Assembly: GCF_900177675.1 (NCBI RefSeq) | Contig: NZ_FXWM01000001.1 | Coordinates: forward strand, 5,589,001-5,653,000 | Source of the DNA: Bacillus sp. OV166 | GTDB taxonomy: Bacteria; Bacillota; Bacilli; Bacillales; Cytobacillaceae | DNA length: 64,000 nt | Direction: 5' to 3' | Part shown: piece after piece, positions 27,141 through 32,659 of the stretch | Layout of the letters: every line of letters begins with the position of its first letter | Numbering within the stretch: position 1 is the stretch's first letter | Program-made: the position numbers and the translations under genes | The notes under the pieces: model-generated | Seen by the model: only the letters and a program-made list of their open reading frames with translations | What the model was told of the DNA's origin: nothing | The model's database searches: none

Positions 27141-27167
27141 TTGACAATGATTCTCATTATCTATAAT
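27141..27167 (+). promoter_or_regulatory. Fur-like site and promoter of the 27205 gene
   Basis: TGACAATGATTCTCA (27142-27156) fits the 7-1-7 Fur pattern with two deviations. TTGACA at 27141-27146 and TATAAT at 27162-27167 could be promoter elements, although the 15-bp spacer is short. The ribosome binding site GGAGGGGG follows at 27190. Confidence 0.5.
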
Positions 27168-27204
27168 ATTACCTTATAGAGATTATATTGGAGGGGGATA
27201 CAAC

Positions 27205-27672
27205 ATGTTTAACATGCTATATGGGTTGAAGGATATTCACACGGTTATTTCAAATCAACGTAAAATCGGCGGTGCGGCTGAGGCTGATTCGATTCGGTTA
27301 TCATCTGGTGAAACCTATTTAAACCCTGTGTTTACTAATGTTGATATCTCAAAAGGTCATTATGTTTCTGTTGGTTTCATCGACCAAGATGGCGCAAATG
27401 TCATCGTACATGTCGATCAAATTGCTGTTATTAAAGGCTTGCAGCACAAATTAATTTGTCAGCTCAATAATACTTATATTAAACAATATCTGTTGCACGA
27501 TACATTGAAATATTTACAAAAGTTATGTGAAGTGAATGAAGGTTTCGTTACGAGTTCATTTAAAAAAGAAGCGCTGAAACTTGTGCGTGATATTAGTGTA
27601 AAAGAATTGAAAAACCATAATGTTTCGCTTCCATTCCCTGTGGAAGATAAATTAGTTCAATTATTTGCTTAA
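27205..27672 (+). CDS. Unrecognised protein convergent with the encapsulin operon
   Basis: Predicted soluble protein of 155 residues; the family was not recognised. It begins MFNMLYGLKDIHTVISNQRK. The middle is beta-rich with alternating hydrophobics (GHYVSVGFIDQDGANVIVHV), and the second half (about 90-150) is helical and Lys/Leu-rich. There is no signal peptide, membrane segment or cysteine cluster. A strong GGAGGGGG site supports the start. It shares a bidirectional terminator with the ferredoxin of the encapsulin operon, and a Fur-like site lies in its promoter. A link to iron handling is an inference from position only. Confidence 0.75.
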   Translation: MFNMLYGLKDIHTVISNQRKIGGAAEADSIRLSSGETYLNPVFTNVDISKGHYVSVGFIDQDGANVIVHVDQIAVIKGLQHKLICQLNNTYIKQYLLHDTLKYLQKLCEVNEGFVTSSFKKEALKLVRDISVKELKNHNVSLPFPVEDKLVQLFA

Positions 27673-27674
27673 TA

Positions 27675-27710
27675 AAAACGCGGTCCGCCTTGTGCTGGAC
27701 CGCGTTTTGC
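27675..27710. terminator. Strong bidirectional terminator
   Basis: Stem AACGCGGTCC/GGACCGCGTT with a 10-nt loop, an A run and a T run. It ends both the 27205 gene and the encapsulin operon. Confidence 0.9.
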
Positions 27711-27713
27711 TAT

Positions 27714-28100
27714 TTATAGGATGTCCGTTTGGCAAGCCAATCGATAGCCATTGTTTAATTCGTTCCCTAGCTTAATTTGCTCTTGTTCATTTGGCTTCGA
27801 TAATCCTGGACCTTGCAGGATCTGTACGATACATTGTCCGCAGGTTCCTTTACGGCATTTGTACTTGATGGGCTTCCTTTGGTTTAGAGCGACATCAAGC
27901 AACTTCCCATTAGCAGGTGTTATTTCGAATTTATTCTCGCCTTGGAGCACGATTATTTTTTCAGAGTGAGGTTCTTCCCTAATCGCATCGGATTGCTGTT
28001 TTGGTTCTTCTTTTTCAAAAAGGGTACTTGCGGGTGGGTTCAGAACAGGCGCCAATGAACCCGGAATGAGTGAGCCAACCGTAAAAACTCGTTTGTTCAC
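27714..28100 (-). CDS. Encapsulin-targeted [2Fe-2S] ferredoxin
   Basis: Small redox protein of 128 residues, probably supplying or removing electrons for iron mineralisation or release inside the encapsulin shell. The N-terminus (MNKRVFTVGSLIPGSL) contains FTVGSLI, the same targeting peptide found at the C-terminus of the IMEF cargo. A flexible Pro/Glu/Ser-rich linker (about 20-50) follows, then a plant-type [2Fe-2S] domain with CRKGTCGQC and a fourth Cys 33 residues later (RLACQT). The start is GTG, 3 nt after the shell gene stop, with AGGGGA 7 nt upstream. N-terminally targeted ferredoxins are known from some IMEF operons. Direction of electron flow is not shown here. Confidence 0.9.
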   Translation of the reverse strand: MNKRVFTVGSLIPGSLAPVLNPPASTLFEKEEPKQQSDAIREEPHSEKIIVLQGENKFEITPANGKLLDVALNQRKPIKYKCRKGTCGQCIVQILQGPGLSKPNEQEQIKLGNELNNGYRLACQTDIL

Positions 28101-28103
28101 GCG

Positions 28104-28952
28104 TTAATCCCCTATTGACTCTAATGTGCAAATTGCCCCAGGTCGCTTGATTCTTAATACTACAGTTTCATATACACGGAATGGATGATTCATCCCTTCT
28201 TGGCCCATGTAGGCTGTATCAAAATCCTCTGATACGGCAAGATCCAAGTTATTTCGCCCTGTATTAAGAATCACTCCTGTTTTCCCTTTTAAAACTGGTG
28301 ATTGGAACACGCCATCTGTCACAAGCTCACGAATATGTTCAATTTCTAAGACATTGGTATCTTTATGGACACGATGTATGAGCGAATAAAGCTCTGGTGC
28401 TAGGACAAGTGCAAACGGTCCATGATGGTTCATTTCGAGCAGTTTATTCCTTGCATCGACAATATCCTGAAATGCAGTTCCTGATTCATACCATTCCCCA
28501 ATCAAGTGCGTCAGCCGTCCTTGGACATTCATTATTCCAGGGATATCAAATTCTTTTGCTCCGTGAAAAATCATCTGGTCTTCCAGATTAGCGACGTCTC
28601 GGGCAGCATTTGCAGCTGGTGAGAAATCTATTGGAATATCGAGTACCTTGGTTTGTTCTATATCGCGCCAATATAGGATGAAATCTTTGTAGAGTAAAGG
28701 AATCGTATGGTTTACACGTTTACTTGTTTCGAATGTGGTATCAAAAGATCCCTGGAAGTCCATTTTCGCTTCTTGGTTTTCGATAAAGATGTCATTTGAG
28801 ATGCTTTGCATACCTCGTCCGAGCGGGCCATAAAGTTCGATAAAACGACGGCCTATCAACTGTCTGCGTGCTGTTTCGATGACCGTTTTGTCTAATTGGG
28901 CGAATTCTTGGTCTGTTATCGGTGAATCCGGAAATAATTGCGATTTGTTCAT
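28104..28952 (-). CDS. Encapsulin shell protein (family 1, IMEF type)
   Basis: HK97-fold shell protein of 282 residues that self-assembles into an icosahedral protein compartment. Encapsulin features include the N-terminal helix region (ITDQEFAQLDKTVIETARRQ), the RRFIELYGPLGRGMQ stretch lining the cargo site, and the C-terminal IKRPGAICTLE. IMEF-linked shells such as that of Quasibacillus thermotolerans form large T=4 iron stores; equivalent geometry here is inferred. The ATG at 28952 has AGAGAGGA 7 nt upstream. An open frame runs 48 codons further upstream, but only because the 21-bp-period array lacks stops in that frame, so it is not counted. Confidence 0.93.
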   Translation of the reverse strand: MNKSQLFPDSPITDQEFAQLDKTVIETARRQLIGRRFIELYGPLGRGMQSISNDIFIENQEAKMDFQGSFDTTFETSKRVNHTIPLLYKDFILYWRDIEQTKVLDIPIDFSPAANAARDVANLEDQMIFHGAKEFDIPGIMNVQGRLTHLIGEWYESGTAFQDIVDARNKLLEMNHHGPFALVLAPELYSLIHRVHKDTNVLEIEHIRELVTDGVFQSPVLKGKTGVILNTGRNNLDLAVSEDFDTAYMGQEGMNHPFRVYETVVLRIKRPGAICTLESIGD

Positions 28953-29008
28953 GTTTCGATCCTCTCTTCTTTTTGTATTTATTTTTAGGTTGGTTCTGTT
29001 GGTGTGGA

Positions 29009-29202
29009 TTCCGCTGAGACTGGGATTTATTCCGCCGATTTGAGCGGAGATTCCGCCAAACTTTAAAAAGGATTCCGTCATTCGCAGCTTTGGCACTTGG
29101 AACCTAGCGGGATTCCGCCGATTTCGGAGTTTATTCCGCCGATTTGAGCTGGGATTCCGCCAAAATTGTTCGAGATTCCGCCAAGTTCTAAACTTATTCC
29201 GC
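29009..29202. repeat. 21-bp-period TTCCGC array, locus 2
   Basis: Nine TTCCGC-like cores begin at 29009, 29030, 29051, 29073 (TTCCGT), 29113, 29134, 29155, 29176 and 29197. Spacing is 21 bp apart from one 22-bp and one 40-bp step. The array occupies most of the 302-bp gap between IMEF cargo and shell genes, so it is probably transcribed as a spacer within the operon. No other gene is seen in this gap. Confidence 0.88.
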
Positions 29203-29254
29203 CAAACATCATAAATCGTATGAGTTTGAGTCTATTTACTTATGTAAGTACTGC

Positions 29255-29827
29255 CTAAATTAAGCTCCCAACAGTAAACCCCTTTTTATATTTAGCTGAA
29301 GACACGACTGGGGCAGCAGCCGATGTTGTACCAGACCGGTCTAAGTGGTCATGATCGTGATCATGATGGGCATGCGGGTCTATGTAGTCATTATCGAAAC
29401 GTTTATTAATCTCCAGTAACATCGCCTTTACTTGCTGATAATCCCTGTAGGAGACTTCCCGTAATTGGTTCAGCATCGTGCTGCGTTCCTCATCGGTAAA
29501 GCGAAACAGGGCTAAATCGAGATGTTCTACAAAATTATGTAACCCGAATTTTTCGAGGTTCAACTCTTGCAAGAGCCGATTAAATTCATTATTGGTCGGC
29601 GCAAAATCTTTCTCGTCTTTTTCCTTTTCAAATTTACTGATCAGCGGAATCAGCTCTACTAATCGGGAAAGCCGCTGCTCCTCTTCTTCAAAAATATGAT
29701 GATAATATAGTCGTTCATGGTCATCGGTAGCGTTCTGAATGACCGGATCCAACATATTCATAAATTTTTCAATCGCATCTTTGGTTGTCGTAAAAATTTG
29801 ATAAAAAATCTTTAATTCCTCTTTCAT
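29255..29827 (-). CDS. IMEF iron-mineralising encapsulin cargo protein
   Basis: Ferritin-like cargo of 190 residues that oxidises and mineralises iron inside an encapsulin shell. It closely recalls the IMEF family: the N-terminal MKEELKIFYQIFTTTKDAIE, the ATDDHERLYYHHIFEEEEQR region with candidate diiron ligands (Glu and His), and LNLEKFGLHNFVEHLDLALF. A His/Asp-rich stretch (HAHHDHDHDH) lies near the C-terminus, followed by a flexible Ala/Ser linker and the targeting peptide GFTVGSLI at the very end. The ATG at 29827 has AGGGGTG upstream; an ATG at 29860 would add 11 residues. It is the first gene of the compartment operon. Confidence 0.92.
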   Translation of the reverse strand: MKEELKIFYQIFTTTKDAIEKFMNMLDPVIQNATDDHERLYYHHIFEEEEQRLSRLVELIPLISKFEKEKDEKDFAPTNNEFNRLLQELNLEKFGLHNFVEHLDLALFRFTDEERSTMLNQLREVSYRDYQQVKAMLLEINKRFDNDYIDPHAHHDHDHDHLDRSGTTSAAAPVVSSAKYKKGFTVGSLI

Positions 29828-30020
29828 ATTAAGCACCCCTAGTTCCTCAACTACTGTCATTATTGACCCTAGCGTGGGCTTTTAATACCTATTTAGCTTT
29901 AATTAGTTTGCGTTTTGTAACAATCATGTGACCGCTAAATAAGTGTATTTACGAGAATAACCCTTCTTCTATGAAACATAATAATATGGTTATACCAATA
30001 CCTTAAGGAGGAGATAAAAA

Positions 30021-30674
30021 ATGATGCAAAACCAACAGGGACAAATGCACCAAAACATGCATACAGGGAATATACCTCAACAATTAAATCACGGCGGCCA
30101 TGAAGTGTTCGATGTCCATGAGGTACTATCAGGAGCAATAGGGACATTAGACCAATACATGATGTTACGCCAACATGTAAAAGACCCAGAATTACTTGAT
30201 ATTCTGGATCGCCAATATCAATTTATGCAGGATGAATATAACATTACTTTAGAATGTTTCAAATCGGGACAAGATCCTTCAAAACGAACCCAAAGCTATA
30301 AAATGAACCAAGGAAATGACTTTGTTTATGGGCTAAAACCAGCCCAGCCGAAAAAGCCGTTACAATCCATTTCTGAGCTTACTGATGAATGTATTTCCAG
30401 CATGATGCTTGGATGTGTAAAATCAGGTGCATCCATGAAGACTATGGCAGCTTTAGAAGTTACGAATCCAGTTGTCCGTCGTGTGCTAGCTGCCTCTGTT
30501 CCGAATTGCATTGAAATGGCCTATGAAATCTCAATTTATCAAAATAAACATCATTACTATCAAGTACCTCAGCTTGCCGAGCAGGATATGAATCAATTGC
30601 TTAATGCTTTCGCTCCTGCACAAGGAATGCCGCAAACTAACAATATGAACATGAATGCAAATATGAATCATTAA
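30021..30674 (+). CDS. CotF-type spore coat protein
   Basis: Predicted spore coat protein of 217 residues. The N-terminus (MMQNQQGQMHQNMHTG) and C-terminus (NMNMNANMNH) are rich in Gln, Asn and Met. The central helical domain (about 35-195) resembles the ferritin-like CotF family, with LDQYMMLRQHVKDPELLDIL and MAALEVTNPVVRRVLAASVP. Such proteins are made in the mother cell late in sporulation and deposited in the coat. AAGGAGGAG lies directly upstream. It is divergent from the encapsulin operon. No sigma-E or sigma-K promoter was confidently placed. Confidence 0.82.
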   Translation: MMQNQQGQMHQNMHTGNIPQQLNHGGHEVFDVHEVLSGAIGTLDQYMMLRQHVKDPELLDILDRQYQFMQDEYNITLECFKSGQDPSKRTQSYKMNQGNDFVYGLKPAQPKKPLQSISELTDECISSMMLGCVKSGASMKTMAALEVTNPVVRRVLAASVPNCIEMAYEISIYQNKHHYYQVPQLAEQDMNQLLNAFAPAQGMPQTNNMNMNANMNH

Positions 30675-30704
30675 AAGCTTTTTTATTAATGAGTGAAGTA
30701 ATTG

Positions 30705-30740
30705 CAAGCTATCCTATTTTCTAGGATAGCTTGTTTATTT
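30705..30740 (+). terminator. Terminator after the coat gene
   Basis: Stem CAAGCTATCCTA/TAGGATAGCTTG with loop TTTTC, followed by TTTATTT. Confidence 0.88.
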
Positions 30741-30745
30741 AAAAT

Positions 30746-30774
30746 TTGAAAAGCGCTTATTTAGATAGTAAAAT
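30746..30774 (+). promoter_or_regulatory. Promoter of the LAGLIDADG gene
   Basis: TTGAAA at 30746-30751 and TAAAAT at 30769-30774 with a 17-bp spacer form a good sigma-A promoter. It lies just past the coat-gene terminator and about 60 bp before the LAGLIDADG start. Confidence 0.65.
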
Positions 30775-30832
30775 AATTACAGAACATACGTTTCGTTATT
30801 GTGATTTAGAACGAACCTTAGGAGGAGTGTAG

Positions 30833-31240
30833 ATGGAATCATGGGAAGCCGCCTATATTGCTGGGATTATTGATGGAGAAGGGTCTATTACATTAACTAG
30901 AATGCATGAAAATGAAAATCGACGGCCTTGTATTACAGATGCTTCAACAGATAAGGAACTTTTAGTGTATATTCGTTCTTTAACCGATGGAACTATTAAT
31001 AGTAAAAAAAACTATAACCCTGAACGGCATAAGGATTCTTATACTCTAACTATAAAGAAAAAAGATTCAGTTGTTACTCTTTTAAAAAAAATATCACCCT
31101 ATCTTCGGGTGGATAAAAAAAGAAAGCGTGCTCTATGGATACTCGAAAATTATGAAAAGGTTACTCCCCGAAATGGAAAATATAATTCTTTATTATTAAC
31201 AAAGAAGATTGCATTTGAAGACAACTTTTTTAGAATATAA
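30833..31240 (+). CDS. Free-standing LAGLIDADG homing endonuclease
   Basis: Predicted DNA endonuclease of 135 residues carrying one LAGLIDADG motif (YIAGIIDGEGSI, residues 8-19, with the metal-binding acidic residue). Single-motif members act as homodimers. It has its own AGGAGG site 6 nt before the ATG and its own sigma-A-like promoter. Its 3' end converges on ssrA and shares the ssrA terminator. The adjacent ssrA carries an ORF-less group I intron, so this gene is the likely partner for mobility of that intron, although it lies outside the intron. At 135 residues it is short for the family but the motif is intact. No second motif was found. Confidence 0.85.
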   Translation: MESWEAAYIAGIIDGEGSITLTRMHENENRRPCITDASTDKELLVYIRSLTDGTINSKKNYNPERHKDSYTLTIKKKDSVVTLLKKISPYLRVDKKRKRALWILENYEKVTPRNGKYNSLLLTKKIAFEDNFFRI

Positions 31241-31266
31241 AAAAGACCAGCATCTCTGCTGGCCTT
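31241..31266 (-). terminator. ssrA terminator
   Basis: On the minus strand, GGCCAGCA/TGCTGGTC with loop GAGA is followed by TTTTTTAT. It starts right after the endonuclease stop on the plus strand. Confidence 0.9.
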
Positions 31267-31282
31267 TCTTTCCACTATGTAG

Positions 31283-31915
31283 TGGAGACGGTGGGACGTG
31301 CTCTTCCATGCTTTCGACATGGCACTGACTATATCTTGAACCTGTCTTCAAACAGGTCCTCCGGCGTCTTATGCGAAATATAAATTTACCTCTTCAAGGT
31401 ATGAATTTCGCATCCTAGTACTACCATATACATGGCAGCCTATAAGTCGATACACGGCTGTTGGATTACTCCACATACCGCTCGGCATTGCCCTATCACA
31501 TGGAAGTGACTTAGGTTTCACCGATAAAGCCGAATTTTCACTTATGTGTTACCACATAAGGCGACTAATTACTAATCGAACCCACGTCCAAAGATATCGC
31601 CACTTAAGCTTCTACGAGTGTAGTCAATATATTGGTGTTTCGCTGATTCTTCTGCCTATCGACCGGCGTCCGGTCAGCTAGCCTGGTTGTTCTCTTCCTT
31701 CATCCTCAGGCGGTGGAATCCGGCGTAGCCCACTTAGAGTGAGTCCCTTACCCTACCACATGGGCAATGGAGGGAGGAACCGCTATGCAGTATTAAGCTG
31801 CGAAAGCGAGGTTGTTGTTAGTTTTGCCAGTTATGGCTTTGACGTTTTAACGAGGCCGATCCCCTCGACTCGCGACCTAAGCTCAAACTACCCCTGTCGA
31901 ATCCGTAGCGTCCCC
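31283..31915 (-). ncRNA. ssrA: tmRNA gene interrupted by a group I intron
   Basis: Transfer-messenger RNA, which rescues stalled ribosomes together with SmpB. Exon 1 (31915-31575, 341 nt) begins GGGGACGCTACGGATTCGAC and includes the tag frame GKTNNNLAFAA-stop (31828-31793), pseudoknot regions, and the T-arm start ending GTGGGTTCGAT. Exon 2 (31296-31283, 14 nt) is TCCCACCGTCTCCA. Joining them restores T-stem GTGGG/CCCAC, the 7-nt loop TTCGATT and the acceptor pairing GGGGACG/CGTCTCC. The spliced size (about 355 nt before CCA) fits Bacillus tmRNAs. The 3' end is followed by CTA rather than the CCA usually encoded in the family. smpB lies just upstream on the same strand. Confidence 0.93.
31297..31574 (-). 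ncRNA. Group I intron in the ssrA T-loop
   Basis: Self-splicing-type intron of 278 nt inserted after the T-loop sequence TTCGAT. P1 can form between exon CGAT plus intron T and internal guide AGTCG, placing a U-G wobble exactly at the 5' splice site. The last intron base is G (31297). An S-type core element AAGATATAGTC is at 31338-31328. A stable hairpin with an 8-bp stem and GTAA loop (31541-31560) fits P2, and another (31306-31322) fits P9. A long ATGCGAAAT/ATTTCGCAT stem spans 31371-31412. There is no reading frame inside. The subgroup was not assigned. Confidence 0.9.
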
Positions 31916-32022
31916 ATGATAAAAGGAGCTGCAATCTAGTTAAAGATTAAAGCTGTAGACGTTAGGAAGCTCAACAATGTTCTTTGAGCAAATGTTACTG
32001 TCGCTCTCTTGGCGACAAACTT

Positions 32023-32050
32023 ATTATAACACACTGTAGGAATTTTTCAA
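32023..32050 (-). promoter_or_regulatory. ssrA promoter
   Basis: On the minus strand, TTGAAA (32050-32045) and TATAAT (32028-32023) are separated by 16 bp. This gives a leader of about 100 nt before the mature tmRNA 5' end, to be removed by processing. Confidence 0.75.
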
Positions 32051-32099
32051 TTGTAAGTATCTGTAAAATATTTTCCAATTAAGCAACCGACGATTCAGA

Positions 32100-32567
32100 T
32101 TACATCTTCTGACGATCACGGAAGGCCCGTTCGATTTCACGCTTGGCTTCTTTTTGCTTTAAGGATTCACGCTTATCATAATTCTTCTTACCTTTTGCGA
32201 GCCCAATTAACACTTTGCAAAAACCATTTTTCAAATAGAGTTTTAATGGAACAAGCGAATAACCTGCTTCCTTTGTTTCACCAATTAACTTACTAATTTC
32301 ACGTTTATGTAATAGCAGTGTCCGTGTTCTTAATGGGTCATGGTTAAAACGATTTCCTTGCTCATAGGGGCTGACGTGCATCCCGAATAGAATGGCTTCT
32401 CCATTCTGGATCCGTGCATAGGAATCCTTTAGATTTACTTTTCCGGCCCGAATCGATTTGATTTCTGTTCCCTGCAAGACAATTCCAGCTTCGTAGGTTT
32501 CTTCAATAAAATAGTCATGGTAAGCCTTTTTGTTTTGGGCAACCACTTTTCCTTCACCTTTTGGCAT
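32100..32567 (-). CDS. smpB: SsrA-binding protein
   Basis: tmRNA-binding protein of 155 residues that delivers tmRNA to stalled ribosomes. The OB-fold core shows [20 protein letters not shown], then [10 protein letters not shown] and the [20 protein letters not shown] stretch. The basic C-terminal tail ([20 protein letters not shown]) enters the mRNA channel. The ATG at 32567 follows AGGTGAG by 5 nt; a GTG at 32576 lies inside that site and is rejected. It sits between rnr and ssrA, the usual Bacillus order. Confidence 0.95.
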   Translation of the reverse strand: MPKGEGKVVAQNKKAYHDYFIEETYEAGIVLQGTEIKSIRAGKVNLKDSYARIQNGEAILFGMHVSPYEQGNRFNHDPLRTRTLLLHKREISKLIGETKEAGYSLVPLKLYLKNGFCKVLIGLAKGKKNYDKRESLKQKEAKREIERAFRDRQKM

Positions 32568-32624
32568 TTTTCTCACCTCGTCTTAAAATTTATTTTAGCA
32601 GAATATAGTAGCTACTACAATTGA

Positions 32625-32652
32625 AAGAGAGCCCCACTTGGAAGGCTCCCTC
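32625..32652 (-). terminator. Terminator after rnr
   Basis: On the minus strand, GAGGGAGCC/GGGGCTCTC with a 10-nt loop region is followed by TTTC. The U-tract is weak, so read-through into smpB is likely. Confidence 0.6.
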
Positions 32653-32659
32653 AACGCTA

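Larger units (their letters stand above)
26671..27204. other. Gene-poor region with an orphan hairpin and a 14-bp direct repeat
   Basis: A 534-bp gap with no convincing gene. It contains an orphan terminator-like hairpin (26977-27013) and a 14-bp direct repeat AATATTACCTTATA at 26925-26938 and 27165-27178. It also has one GGTGCCTGACACC palindrome (27126-27138) and a Fur-like site (27142-27156). The mixture suggests remnants of insertion or deletion beside the promoter of the 27205 gene. Confidence 0.6.

Noticed and set aside
26918-27166. 82-codon plus-strand frame before the 27205 gene
   Set aside because: It crosses a terminator-like hairpin, a palindromic repeat and the promoter, with no ribosome binding site.
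28953-29096. N-terminal extension of the encapsulin protein
   Set aside because: The open frame exists because the 21-bp array keeps phase. A proper ribosome binding site and a normal encapsulin N-terminus occur at 28952.
31739-31939. 66-codon frame on the plus strand
   Set aside because: It is the complement of the tmRNA gene.
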